Below, in pieces: positions 53,601-60,857 of a stretch of DNA of 64,000 nt. The position numbers and the translations under genes were made by a program. Under the pieces are notes generated by a model, which did not search any database, had not been told where the DNA came from, and saw only the letters and a program-made list of their open reading frames with translations. Positions within the stretch are counted from its first letter, which is position 1, and each line of letters opens with the position of its first letter. This stretch comes from Anadara kagoshimensis (lineage: Eukaryota > Mollusca > Bivalvia > Arcoida > Arcidae): NCBI GenBank assembly GCA_021292105.1, contig CM037869.1, positions 50,155,234-50,219,233 on the forward strand, read 5' to 3'.

Positions 53601-56128
53601 TTCCCAATTTAAAACGCAGAAGGTGGTTTTTCAAAAAAATTAACAAAATAACTGCTTAGGATTTCACTGTTTTAAATAGATTGAAACGTTTAATATTCTT
53701 CGTTAATATTCAATATGTTTTATTCTATACTTAAGTTAAAATATCTTAATATAAATTTATGTTGACACAACATTTAAACCCGATTCCAAAACGTGTTTGA
53801 AAGTTTTTTCTTGTAGGCACCGTTAAATAAATGTGTCATTAAAAAGTAATATTTAAGAATTGACTGTCATTTTTTCCTGGTTCATCAAGTAATGAACCAG
53901 ATTTTAAAACTAGCAAATCTGATGAACTGCGAAGTTCATTTTAGATTTGCTAGTTTTAAAATCTGGTTCATTACTTGATGAACCAGGAAAAAATGACAGT
54001 CAATTCTTATATTTACAATTTATTCTTTCTTTACGAGAGCAAAATTGCAAATTCCGTTGAATGTAATAAATTCCAATGTTTTGAAAAAGAATTTTTAACG
54101 GCGGGGGTGACCTGGACATTGGAACAGCTGTTCAGAAACATTAAGTCCCGCCCATTTGACGTCATGTCTAGAAGAAACAAAATAGGTCATCAATCTTGGA
54201 TAATATTTCAAACAAATTTTATTTCAGTCAATGACAAAAAATTACATATTCATATTTATGGTCAAGTTACAGTTATTGAAGGGAGAGCTTGTTAAAAAAC
54301 CAGACTTAATAGACGATAGAGTGCTCGACATCTGGACTTGCGGATTGGTATTCGACTTGGTAGTATTGGTATTCATGCGCGATGTGAAAAACCGATGTTT
54401 ATGCGAATCTTGAAAAAAGAGATCAAACTGGGTTCAACGTAGAAGTTATTTTTCTATTGTAAATATTCTTCATTAATATTTCAAAATGTTTTATTCTATA
54501 CTTAAGTTATAATATCTTAATATAACTTTATGTTGACACAACATTTAAACCCGATTCCAGATCGTGTTTCAAAGTTTTCTCTTGTAGGCACCATTGAATA
54601 AATGTGTCATTAAAAAGTAATATTCTTCGTTACAGAAACGTCTTGAGAGTAAGGGCTACATCTACAAAGGATCTTATGAAGGATGGTATTGTGTATCTGA
54701 CGAAGCATTTGTTGCTGAGAGAGATATCAAAACAATTAAAGATTCTGATGGAAAGGATATCAAGGTATTGTGGTACAACTACAACCTGTTAATGTTGAAA
54801 TCAGCTTTATGATTAATGAATGATTATAAAGTAAACTTACATCTTTTTCTAGTCTTATGTTACAATTGACGTATCGCCAGCCATGCCTTTTATGTTCCTC
54901 AGTCTTCAAATCCAGGGTCTCTCACCGCTGTGAATTCGAGTCCCGCTCGGACCACATGTAGGAAAGTGAATTTTCCTTGCCGTTGGCCTTTACTGATTCA
55001 CCTGGTATCAGTATAATGGACTGGGGGAGTGGTACGCTTGTCTGCGGCATACTGACTCTGTGGGCTAGCACCGTAAAGTCGCCCCGAGTGCGCGCTAGTA
55101 CAAGGCAGACCATACAACACACTCGCACTTCACATGCATACACAAAATTGTTTATAGATTAATCCATAGAGATTAATTAAATAGTTCTCGACGTGAATAG
55201 CTGAAAAATTGCTGATGCGACGTTAAGCAACATTCAACCAACCAACCAACCAACCAACCTTTTATGTTCCAACACTGGCCACCATCACAATATCAAAGCA
55301 GCGTCACCACAACTAATGAAGTACTAGTCTTAGTGACATCAATAAATGATGAAATACAGGCCGAGTTCTTATTCTTTTTGTGTGTAATTCAAGCATGCTG
55401 GGCCTTTGACGGAACATTGTAGGCATGGCCGGCGATCTGTCAACTACTTGTTGCCAAGTACACAATACCTGATTACTTCATACAGTGCCAAGTAGTTTGA
55501 AAAATTTGGAGTGCTGACATTTTCTATATACACACACTTCAGAAGCTTTAAAAATATAAGAATGATATGATTTTTTTATATCCCCTCACAAATTAGTTTG
55601 AGGGGGATATACATAGGAAGCACCATGTCTGTCTGTCCGTCTGTCTGCGTAAATTTGTGTCCAGGCCATATCTCATCAATGCTTTAGACCACCGTCATGA
55701 AACATCACATGAATAATTTTCATGGTCCAAAGGTGTGTCATGACCTTAAACTAGGGTCATATAGGAAAGGTCAAGGTTGCGGGAAAACTTTAAATATTGG
55801 GAGCATTTGGCTCTCAATAGACAGTTCTAGTCTATGACTATTTTTTTATGAAATGACTAAATTCAATTACTCATGATAATTTTAATAACTGAATGGCAAT
55901 GAAAGTTACGGCATATTTGGATTATATGTTGGCATTTATATAACCATATAGAAAGAAATTGGTATTTTTTTTAGCTATACTGATCGAAAGATATTTACAC
56001 CATATTTTTTTCTGATTTATAGGTTTCTGTTGACAGTGAACAGCCAGTTGTTTGGACAAAAGAGGAAAATTATATGTTTAAACTGTCAGAATTTTCAAGT
56101 AGACTTTTAGGATGGTATGACAAAAATG
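41441..56128 (+). CDS. MARS2: MARS2, mitochondrial methionyl-tRNA synthetase, first six coding exons (partial)
   Basis: Class I aminoacyl-tRNA synthetase that charges mitochondrial tRNA-Met. Coding exons 41441-41630, 46755-46870, 47619-47690, 48487-48573, 54636-54764 and 56023-56128; intron phases 1, 0, 0, 0, 0, 1; all introns GT-AG. About 233 residues. Residues 1-50 are a likely mitochondrial presequence, basic and hydroxylated with almost no acid before residue 18. TTPIFYVNAAPHIGH at about 55-69 carries the HIGH ATP-binding signature. TTGTDEHGLK at 93-102 is the methionine-pocket segment. YEGWYCVSDEAF at 169-180 is the connective-peptide region without the four-cysteine zinc knuckle, as in the organelle/type-2 bacterial class. 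WTKEENYMFKLS at 209-220 is also family-typical. The start is the first ATG after an in-frame TAA. The catalytic KMSKS loop, anticodon-binding domain and stop lie past 64000. Introns are loaded with repeats. The human gene, as I recall, is intronless. Confidence 0.93.
41736..41752. repeat. Short (CA)n run
   Basis: Eight or so CA units in MARS2 intron 1. Confidence 0.85.
41800..42098 (-). mobile_element. SINE-B copy, full length, 14-bp TSD
   Basis: tRNA-derived SINE on the minus strand. The head near 42098 reads GCGTGGCCTAGTGGTTAAGG (A box), then GGGTTCGATCCCTGG (B box); the body has CTTGAGCAAGACACTTAATT and GCGATGGACCGGCGTCCCAT; the 3' tail is a TTAAC-type repeat at 41800-41815. Flanked by CACCAAATACTAGT (41786-41799) and CACCAAATAATAGT (42099-42112), 13/14 identical. 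The head resembles a class-II (Leu/Ser-type) tRNA, but it is not an intact tRNA gene. Confidence 0.88.
42425..42600 (+). repeat. F1 copy in MARS2 intron 1
   Basis: F1 head through the CACCAGGGAAGTGAGACCGA block and a worn TAGCTAGCTACACC block. The only F1 copy right of the satellite array. Confidence 0.7.
42601..42815. repeat. Decayed SINE-C-like sequence
   Basis: GGTTTTTGGTTCCAACCTGA resembles a B box, and GGGAGTGGAATGCTTGTCTG then CTCTGTTAGGCAGCACC matches the SINE-C body at 55025-55070. Tail not recognisable. Confidence 0.45.
43300..43431 (+). pseudogene. LINE ORF2 C-terminal relic (WN-x-LP motif)
   Basis: In the frame ending at TAA 43429-43431 the translation contains NYWNPLPASVV then PSLEVFKDSIQTL. 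This is the C-terminal signature of reverse transcriptase ORFs of jockey/CR1/I-type non-LTR retrotransposons, where a W-N-x-L-P motif is followed by a hydrophobic FK helix. Only about 40 codons remain, with no RT core upstream. It sits in MARS2 intron 1 and shows that a second LINE lineage, unrelated to the intact-length element at 56650-63439, once inserted here. The longer frame 43173-43442 is the wrong frame for this motif. Confidence 0.6.
43432..44457. other. MARS2 intron 1 sequence without recognised features
   Basis: Two moderately long + frames (43443-43790, 44230-44427) show no domain. The part from 43985 to 44430 is unusually G/C-rich with CG dinucleotides and may be an old element or an unidentified 5' exon. 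Unresolved. Confidence 0.3.
44458..44492. repeat. GC-rich hairpin
   Basis: GGGAAATTCCCGGCGC and GCGCCGGGACATTTCCC pair almost perfectly around a TTT loop. No terminator role is expected in an intron. It may be the end of a small element. Confidence 0.6.
44544..44920 (+). mobile_element. F2 MITE (CAGGGA ends), 5-bp TSD
   Basis: 377-bp element starting CAGGGATTTATCAGGG and ending CCTTGATGAATCCCTG, flanked by GAATG on both sides (44539-44543, 44921-44925). The body has repeated TTTTGGGAAAA words. Two more copies at 46330-46643 and, inverted, 51980-52378. Non-coding. Confidence 0.8.
44926..45339. other. MARS2 intron 1 sequence, nothing recognised
   Basis: No exon, repeat or RNA gene seen. Confidence 0.4.
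45353..45673 (-). mobile_element. SINE-A copy with TSD
   Basis: Minus-strand SINE-A with a worn B box, A box near 45645-45665 and the usual tail. Flanked by ACTTTTAGGAAGA (45340-45352) and ACTTTTAGAAAGA (45674-45686), 12/13. A small internal deletion removes the AAGAATATTTC part of the tail. Confidence 0.85.
46105..46325 (+). pseudogene. RTE-like LINE ORF C-terminal relic
   Basis: The frame, with breaks, reads GWIGHTIGKPANNITRQALK, then NLQERKGCPKTPGEGT, then ERWRDFINALHP. It matches the conserved tail of the endonuclease/reverse transcriptase proteins common in molluscs and other invertebrates (W-GH-x-R-K, ITRQAL-WNP, GK-RGRPK-TW-R, and a terminal W-x-x-x-I-x-x-L-x-P). At least one stop and one frameshift are present. 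It is followed directly by the F2 MITE at 46330. A relic in MARS2 intron 1. Confidence 0.65.
46330..46643 (+). mobile_element. F2 MITE (CAGGGA ends), second copy
   Basis: Same ends and GGGAAAA-rich body as 44544-44920, shortened to 314 bp. Flanks CACTG/CACCA agree only at three of five bases, so the TSD has decayed or the end is misplaced. Confidence 0.75.
46755..46870 (+). CDS. MARS2: MARS2 coding exon 2
   Basis: Acceptor CTTTTCAG, donor AAA/GTGAGT. Two bases complete the split Ala codon, then PHIGHVYTAYLADVVARW and TTGTDEHGLK. Contains the HIGH signature. Confidence 0.95.
46893..47369. mobile_element. F3 element in MARS2 intron 2, plus adjoining half copy
   Basis: Left end CAGTACTGTCAAAAGTTTAA (46899) and right end TTAAACTTTTGACAAGTC (47337). 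A second left end, CAGATCTGTCAAAAGTTTAA, follows immediately at 47370-47411. This fills most of the 748-bp intron. Confidence 0.6.
47619..47690 (+). CDS. MARS2: MARS2 coding exon 3
   Basis: 72 nt, 24 codons, phase 0 to 0. Acceptor TGTTTCAG, donor ATG/GTATAA. Encodes IQQAAALAKTEPEKYCSEMS and KKFM. Confidence 0.92.
48063..48399 (+). mobile_element. SINE-A copy in MARS2 intron 3
   Basis: Full length. A box GGTAGCTCAGTTGGTAGAGT; the B box has a deletion (TTGTGGCCGGGACTGAACC). Flanked by TATTGGCATAGAAA (48049-48062) and TATTTGCACAGAAA (48400-48413), 12/14 identical. It ends 87 bp before exon 4. Confidence 0.85.
48487..48573 (+). CDS. MARS2: MARS2 coding exon 4
   Basis: 87 nt, 29 codons, phase 0 to 0. 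Acceptor ATTTCAG, donor TGG/GTATTG. Encodes DLFTKAEISHTDYIRTTEER then HVKAVQEFW, the conserved DYIRTT segment. Confidence 0.93.
48600..48900 (+). mobile_element. Two tRNA-like heads, probable tandem SINE copies
   Basis: At 48608 GGTAGCTCAGCGGTAGAGCA with GGTTTCGATCCCC, and at 48823 GGTAGCTCAGTGGTAGAGCA with GGTTCGATTCCCC. Both are followed by GACCCTGCAT then T-rich sequence with TTACA. The D and T arms and an anticodon-like loop (CTATARW) fold, but the acceptor strands do not pair, so neither is a functional tRNA gene. Between them is about 150 bp including CCAACCCTGGGAATTGACCC. Best read as tRNA-derived SINE or tRNA pseudogene copies in MARS2 intron 4. Confidence 0.65.
48991..49149. repeat. 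Palindromic MITE-like hairpin
   Basis: GCATTGCCTTTCATTTTTGT on the left is the exact complement of the right end. Arms extend about 65 bp with few mismatches around a loop near 49060-49085. Non-coding. Confidence 0.7.
49303..49693. mobile_element. hAT-like TIR element
   Basis: Inverted ends CAGAGCTGCCAA and TTGGCAGCTCTG bound 391 bp. CAGAGCTGCCAA is a typical hAT-type end. The interior is GC-richer near the left end (CAACCCGCGGGTCCAGCCCT). An exact 8-bp TSD is not visible. Confidence 0.55.
49801..50442. mobile_element. CACTA-type foldback element with CCGGAATAAT sub-repeats
   Basis: 642 bp. Starts CACTAGAAGGGGGTTTTACC and ends in the exact complement; 3-bp duplication CAA outside each end (49798-49800, 50443-50445). 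CACTA ends with a 2-3-bp TSD are the hallmark of the CACTA/EnSpm superfamily. Both arms are built from 15-25-bp units of CCGGAATAATTGG or CCGTAATAAT with ACAAAAT spacers, the whole forming one large imperfect hairpin. No transposase. Confidence 0.82.
50789..50933. repeat. Palindromic MITE-like hairpin
   Basis: 145 bp. CCATTGACTGTCTAGAAATG and its complement end the two arms; the inner arms contain GTGCCGTGCAAAGCAAAC. A half copy (AATGGCATTTATACTCC then TATAACTGCCATCTGG) lies at about 51096-51130. Confidence 0.7.
51470..51682 (-). mobile_element. F4 MITE (TTGACG ends)
   Basis: Left end TTGACGCATCATCGGCCATG; right end CATGACCGACAATGCGCCAA. Read on the minus strand its interior (ACACTGGCTGCCATCACAGT, AAAGCAGTGTCAC) matches the copy at 54867-55442. 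Confidence 0.7.
51980..52378 (-). mobile_element. F2 MITE (CAGGGA ends), inverted copy, 5-bp TSD
   Basis: 399 bp, starting CAGGGATTTTGGG and ending AAAAATCCCTG, with ACATG duplicated on both sides (51975-51979, 52379-52383). The minus strand reads in the same order as 44544-44920. Confidence 0.78.
52419..52766. mobile_element. TIR element, 18-bp perfect ends
   Basis: CTATAGATAGTTCCCATG at the left is exactly complementary to the right end (348 bp apart). GTTGCCATTTTG and CCAAAATGGCTGC extend the inverted similarity inward. No TSD recognised. Confidence 0.6.
52925..53205 (+). repeat. Dispersed repeat, related copy at 8740-9050
   Basis: Same ordered blocks as the FAIM-intron copy: TATTGTCAGAAATATA, TCATGCAAAGTATTTTCTTA, GGTTTCATAATTTTGGTCC, ACTGATGAGGAATTGTAT and GTATAATATGTAATTG. 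Confidence 0.65.
53691..53853. repeat. ~163-bp direct repeat, left copy
   Basis: Starts TAATATTCTTCGTTAATATT and ends ATTAAAAAGTAATATT. Near-identical to 54461-54623. Separated by a palindrome and about 450 bp of unknown sequence. Confidence 0.75.
53854..54009. repeat. Near-perfect 156-bp palindrome
   Basis: TAAGAATTGACTGTCATTTT and its complement bound arms of about 75 bp that match except for a small indel beside the GCGA centre. Starts exactly where the left 163-bp direct repeat stops. Confidence 0.8.
54461..54633. repeat. ~163-bp direct repeat, right copy, abutting exon 5
   Basis: Second copy of 53691-53853. It is followed at once by TAATATTCTTCGTTA (54619-54633, overlapping its end), the same 15 bp that begins the left copy, and then CAG and exon 5. 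The exon 5 splice acceptor therefore lies at the edge of repeat sequence. Confidence 0.75.
54636..54764 (+). CDS. MARS2: MARS2 coding exon 5
   Basis: 129 nt, 43 codons, phase 0 to 0. Acceptor GTTACAG, donor AAG/GTATTG. Encodes GYIYKGSYEGWYCVSDEAF and the charged IKDSDGKDIK loop. Confidence 0.93.
54867..55442 (+). mobile_element. F4 MITE (TTGACG ends) split by a SINE
   Basis: Left end TTGACGTATCGCCAGCCATG, right end CATGGCCGGCGATCTGTCAA. Without the nested SINE the element is about 204 bp, close to the 213 bp of the 51470 copy. Lies in MARS2 intron 5. Confidence 0.75.
54899..55257 (+). mobile_element. SINE-C copy nested in the F4 MITE, perfect 13-bp TSD
   Basis: Body 359 bp with B-box-like GAATTCGAGTCCC near its start, GGGGGAGTGGTACGCTTGTC in the middle, GCTGATGCGACGTTAAGCAA at the 3' end and a CAAC/CCAA tail. 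Exact duplication CCTTTTATGTTCC at 54886-54898 and 55258-55270. The A box is not obvious, so the head may be altered. Related 3' ends at 25123-25152. Confidence 0.88.
55577..55800 (+). repeat. GGGGGATATA hairpin-ended repeat
   Basis: Hairpin TATATCCCCTCACAAA / TTTGAGGGGGATATA, then GGAAGCACCATGTCTGTCTG and GGCCATATCTCATCAATGC. Same family as 23280-23383. Length beyond 55800 is not defined. Confidence 0.6.
56023..56128 (+). CDS. MARS2: MARS2 coding exon 6
   Basis: 106 nt, 35 codons plus one base. Acceptor ATTTATAG, donor AATG/GTAAGT (phase 1). Encodes VVWTKEENYMFKLSEFSSRL. The next exon is beyond the window. Confidence 0.92.
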
Positions 56129-56147
56129 GTAAGTGTTTTCAAGTACG

Positions 56148-56397
56148 GTATTTCACTTATATCGAGAAGTCACCAGATTTAGGTGAAGTGTTAGAAATTT
56201 TGACCTCTGCAATGTGTACAGGGCAATTTTCAGAGAGGGTTCTTTAACATGCTGTGCCTGCCCTGACACAGGGCATCAGGTTTTAATAAAGATGTCTTCC
56301 AAGGGACATCATGACTTTCGTTTCTAAATGCCGAGTGCTTGGCAAAAGAACAGTCACTACTACATATTTTCAAGTCTTGCAGGTCAGACTCTGGTCT
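56148..56397 (-). mobile_element. SINE-A copy, truncated at both ends
   Basis: Minus-strand SINE-A body starting 20 bp after the exon 6 donor, lacking both the tRNA-like head and the ACGTTAAACACC tail. Strongly diverged. Confidence 0.65.
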
Positions 56398-56402
56398 ATA
56401 AA

Positions 56403-56649
56403 ATTTTTGAAAGATTAAAAAAGTCACTTTGAGCCAAAATTTTGATAGAATAAAAAAGTCAATTTGAGCCAAATTTTAGATAAAATAAAAAAGTCATTTT
56501 GAGCCAAATTTTTGATAGAATAAAAAAGTCACTTTGAGCCAAATGTTTGATAGATTAAAAAAGTCGTTTTGAGCCAAAGTTTTAATAGATTAAAAAAGTC
56601 GCTTTGAGCCAAATTTTTGATTGATTAAAAAAAGTCGCTTTGAGCCAAA
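56403..56649. repeat. 35-bp minisatellite, left block
   Basis: About seven units of GAGCCAAATTTTTGATAGAT plus TAAAAAAGTCRCTTT, period 35 bp. Continues as the same repeat at 63440-64000, interrupted by the LINE. Confidence 0.93.
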
Positions 56650-57011
56650 TTTTTTTTTTTTATATTTTTATTATTTTTAATGACACATTACATGCTATAA
56701 TCATACAACAAAAAGAGCATAGTATATAAATACTAACAGAAAGACAAATAAAGACATTTCTTAACACAGTTACATGTTTTATATATAAAGGGAGATAATT
56801 CACATATTTTGGGTGCTTATAAGGTTATATTAATTAATTCCACATATGTATATGGTAGAAATAATGCCTAATACATATCTAATGGTAGTCTTTAATATTT
56901 ATTATGTAAAAAATAAAATTGGATAGACAAATGGTTAATTGCTTATTTCCTTTTAAGGAAATCCTAAAGAATTTTAAAGGTCATTTGGGGAGGGAGGAGA
57001 ACAGTTATATC

Positions 57012-58172
57012 TTAAAACAAATTCATCCAGTGCTTCCAATATTTATCGTATTCTTGCCATTTACAGTTCTTAAACATAATATATTTTTCAATGAAAAAAT
57101 ATTCTTGCAAGAAGTTTTGTAAACTAAGTATGTGAACCTCTGATTTTTTCAATTTCATTTTAAAAATATAGTACTTAGTGTGTAAAATTATGAAGTTAAA
57201 AACTTTATTTGCTTTTAATGACATGGTTTTTCCAAACAGGATTGATAGTAGATCAAGGTTTAGGTCAATTTGTAATATATTTAGTATCCAGGTTTGTAAA
57301 TCATTCCATAGAGTATGTACCTTTGGGCAATAATAGAACATATGCTCTATAGATTCCTCTATATTCTTACATTGATTACAGGTTTTATCTGAAAAAATAG
57401 TTTTATATGTTAAATAGGAATTTGTTTCAACTATTCTATGTAAAACCTTGAACTGAAACCACTGAATTGTAGTATTTTGTGTTGTTTTGAATGTAAGTAA
57501 ATATATGTTTGACCATTTCTGGTTAGCAATGTAAATACCTTGATCAGACCATTTAGATTGACTAGTTGGTGTTTCTATTTTACTTTTGGCAAGAATATGA
57601 TAAATATCTCTGCATCCTTTTGGAGATTTTATTAGAATTTTAAGATTTGGTGGTATATGGCAATCAAAATAGCTGTTATTTAAGCTATTGTAGTCAAAAT
57701 TACATTTCTTTAGATAACATCTAACAGTGGTAATCAAACTGTTAAACTCCAAAAAATTTGTGTTTAAGTTGTAAACATTTGAAAAAGAATCATAACAATA
57801 TAAAATACCTTTCTCGTCAAACAGATCTGAAATAATTCTAATGCCATTATTAAAGTAATGCTTATAAAAAATAGTGTGTTTATCAATCATAATATCTCTA
57901 TTATACCAGATTTGAGCATTTAGAATATCACTATCACTAAGAGGGGTAGTTTTATGAGTAAAAAAGTTCCAGCTATTGAACACATCTAACCAAAATTTAT
58001 TATTCAGATTATCTGTAAGTTCTGAGATATATTCTGGACCTAATTTGAAGATGTTATCTAGTTTACCATTACAAATAGTTTCTGATAATCTGTACCATTT
58101 TGTATTTGTATATAAAAATCTTCTGATCCATGACACTTTTAGAGATTTCAAAAATAAATCTAAGTTAATCAT
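57012..58172 (-). pseudogene. LINE ORF2, C-terminal part (RT thumb to zinc knuckle)
   Basis: 386-codon frame. Begins with MINLDLFLKSLK, the same peptide that ends the upstream frame, because of a 47-bp tandem duplication. Contains a CNQCKNIEESIEHMFYYC knuckle (C-x2-C-x8-H-x4-C, at about residues 268-285), typical of the L1/Tx1 ORF2 C-terminus, followed by LWNDL. Part of the 56650-63439 element, out of frame with the RT core. Confidence 0.85.
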
Positions 58173-58234
58173 TTTTACACCCCCTTTAGAGATTTCAAAA
58201 ATAAATCTAAGTTAATCATTTTTACACCCCCTTC
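58141..58234. repeat. 47-bp tandem duplication inside LINE ORF2
   Basis: AGAGATTTCAAAAATAAATC through ATTTTTACACCCCC occurs twice, starting at 58141 and 58188. The unit is 47 bp, not a multiple of three, so it shifts the frame between the RT core and the C-terminal part. Confidence 0.95.
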
Positions 58235-59452
58235 TTCATAGTTTTGTATCATTACATTTCTCTTTATTCTATCCACCTTTGACTGCCATATAAACTGAAA
58301 CAGTGTTGAGTTTAAATCATCTACAAATTTAGAGGAAGGGTTTGGCAGACATAAAAGTAAGAATGTTAATTTAGATAAAATGAGGGATTTAAGGATTGTG
58401 ATTCTTCCCAGAACTGTGAGATTTCTTCTATTCCAAGATTTGATCAGTTTGTTTATTTCTAAAAGCTTATCATAATTCAGTGATTCAATTTCACTTATGG
58501 TTACAGAAAAATTAATTCCAAGCAATGTGAATTCTTGTGAACCCCAATTTAATTTCCATTTTGAATGGTGGAAAACTTCCTTTGAAAATTTTTTGCTACC
58601 TATCCAGATAACTTGTGTTTTTGAAAAGTTAATTTTCAAGCCTGAAATTTTGGCATAATAATCAAGAACATTTAGTGAAGAGTAAAGAGATTTGGCAGAA
58701 CCATCTAAAAGAAGAGAAGTATCGTCAGCATATTGCGATATTTTGTAAATTTCTTTGTCAATACAAATACCTTTTATATCTTTGTTATTTCTAATATAGA
58801 TACCTAATATTTCTGCACATAAAAGAAAAATGTATGGACTCAATGGGTCACCTTGTCTACACCCCCTGCCTATTGCAAAGAAGTAGGATAAAAAACCACC
58901 TTGGGTTACTGATGATGATATATTATTGTAGAAAGTATTTACCCAGTGTTTTATAGAGTGACCAAAATTAAAGAAATCTAATACTTGTGAAATAAAATTC
59001 CATGATATAGAATCAAAAGCTTTCTCAAAATCTATTAGAAGTAACATACCAGGTATATTTTTATCTTCAACATATTTCATGATATCGTATATTAAACTTA
59101 CATTTTCTCCGATGTATCTACCTTTTATAAAACCTGTTTGATCTGGGTGGATCAATTTGTCTAACACTGTTTTCATTCTTTCTGCGATACAACCAGATGC
59201 AATTTTATAAGAAGTGTTCAAAAGACTAATAGGGCGCCAGTTTTTTAAATATTGCTTGGGCTTGTCTCCCTTAGGTATACAACTTATCACCCCTCTCTTT
59301 TGTGTAGTTGAGAGTTCCCCGCATGCATAGCCATAATTTAAAGAACGTATTACAAAGTGCCCCAAATCTATCCAAAAAAACTTATAAAATTCAGTGGTGT
59401 AGCCATCTGTGCCAGGACTTTTGTTATTTTTCATTTTCTTAAGGTATGACAA
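58175..59452 (-). pseudogene. LINE ORF2, reverse transcriptase core
   Basis: 425-codon frame holding the non-LTR RT motifs in order: KSPGTDGYTTEFYKFFW, ISCIPKGDKPKQYLKNWRPI, HPDQTGFIKGRYIGENV, LLIDFEKAFDSISW (motif A, catalytic D), GCRQGDPLSPYIF (motif B), QYADDTSLLLDG (motif C, catalytic DD) and LKINFSKTQ (motif D). The style is L1/Tx1 clade. The polymerase core itself is uninterrupted. The frame is broken upstream (59453-60009) and at its 3' end by the 47-bp duplication. Confidence 0.93.
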
Positions 59453-60009
59453 TGTTTCTTGATATGTTAGTTCTCCATTTAGACTATTTGACTGTTCTTC
59501 ACTTAATTTTGGAATATTGTAGTTTTTTAAGTCTTCAGACCAATTTTCACTGATTTTTCTGAATGGCTAGAGTACAAGTTACTATAGAATTTTTCTACTT
59601 CTGATAATATTTCAGCTTGATTAGTAATAAATTTCCATCTCCTCTGTCAATTTTGGGTATTATTTTATTTATAAAATTTCTATTTTCAAGGTTACAAAAA
59701 TATTGAGATGGTTTCTCTCCTTTTTCAATCCATTTAGCTTTTGAACGTAGGACATTTCCTCTCATTTTTTCTTCTCTAATTTTTATAAGTTCAGTTTTTT
59801 TAGATTGTAGTATGTCTTGATTTGGTAGGGCAATTATTATTTTCTAAGGAGTCTATTTCTTTCACTAGTTTATCAATAGTTTTATTTTATTTCTTAATAA
59901 AAGACGAATATGAGATGGTTTTACCTCTTATCTCCATGAGCAAGGTTTCAAAGAAAAGTTGATCATTAATTGTAAATTTATTTCTGAGTTAGGAATTTGT
60001 CAATATTTT

Positions 60010-60857
60010 CTAGATTGTAAATAGGAAGGGAGAGTACTGTTTTTTAACTTCGTTAATAAGGTTTTTGATGTTATTTACATACAACTTATCTTTCAATAAT
60101 GAATTATTAAATTTCCAAAGACCCTTTCCACGTTTGAATTCATTTAATTTAACAGATAGCACAACAGCAGAATGATCAGTTCTGTAACCAGATTCGACAT
60201 TGCATTGTTCAAGACTTGGCATAAAATTGGAAGATACTAAGAAAAAATCAAGACGAGCTTGTTTGACAGGAGTTTTCTTTCTCCAAGTATAACGTTTTAA
60301 ATAGGGATGGAATTGTCTAAAGGGATCTATTAATGAGAGCTCTTCTATAATTTCTTTTTATTTTTTGGTGGCATTTGGGTTGTTATGATGTTTATAGTTG
60401 TAAGTGTCTAGTTTTGATTAGTACTAAGTTAAAATCACCACAAACAATAAGGGTTTCATTTTTAAAAGTTTCTAATACATGAAATATTTCATCATAGAAG
60501 CAGGGATTATCTTCGTTTTGGACCATAAAGTGTTAATAAAGTTACATTTTTATCGTTAAATGAGAGGTTTAAACCCAAATAATTACCTCTTGGGCATTTC
60601 TTAATGTCATGAACTTTATAATCAAAGTTGTTCCTGAAGAGAATGGCTACACCTCTAGAGTTTGATTTGTAAGAGCTAAAGTAGCAATCAGAGCCCCATT
60701 GAGTCCTTACATAGTTTTCTATTTCTGGAACAAAATGTGTATCCTGCAGACAGCATATGTTATATTGTTTGCTATGTAAAAAACTAAAAACGTCTTTTCT
60801 TTTCTTGTTATCACCCAGACCCTGACAGTTTATTGTAACAATTTTTATATCACACAT
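60010..60857 (-). pseudogene. LINE ORF2, APE-type endonuclease (frameshifted)
   Basis: N-terminal endonuclease domain in at least two frames. 60857-60507 starts MCDIKIVTINCQGLGDNKKR and contains CLQDTHF (catalytic acid segment), RGVAILFRNNF and TLLTLYGP. 60222-60010 holds the C-terminal part with YRTDHSAVVLSV, carrying the D-H catalytic pair. The segment between is shifted in frame and its middle motif is not cleanly readable. In active elements this domain nicks the target DNA. Confidence 0.85.

Noticed and set aside
53975-54295. 106-aa + strand ORF
   Set aside because: Its start lies in the right arm of a palindrome, it has no recognisable domain, and it sits inside a MARS2 intron between direct repeats.
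56230-56472. 80-aa minus-strand ORF
   Set aside because: Covers a SINE-A copy and minisatellite. Similar ORFs at 20398 and 24037 are also SINE-A.
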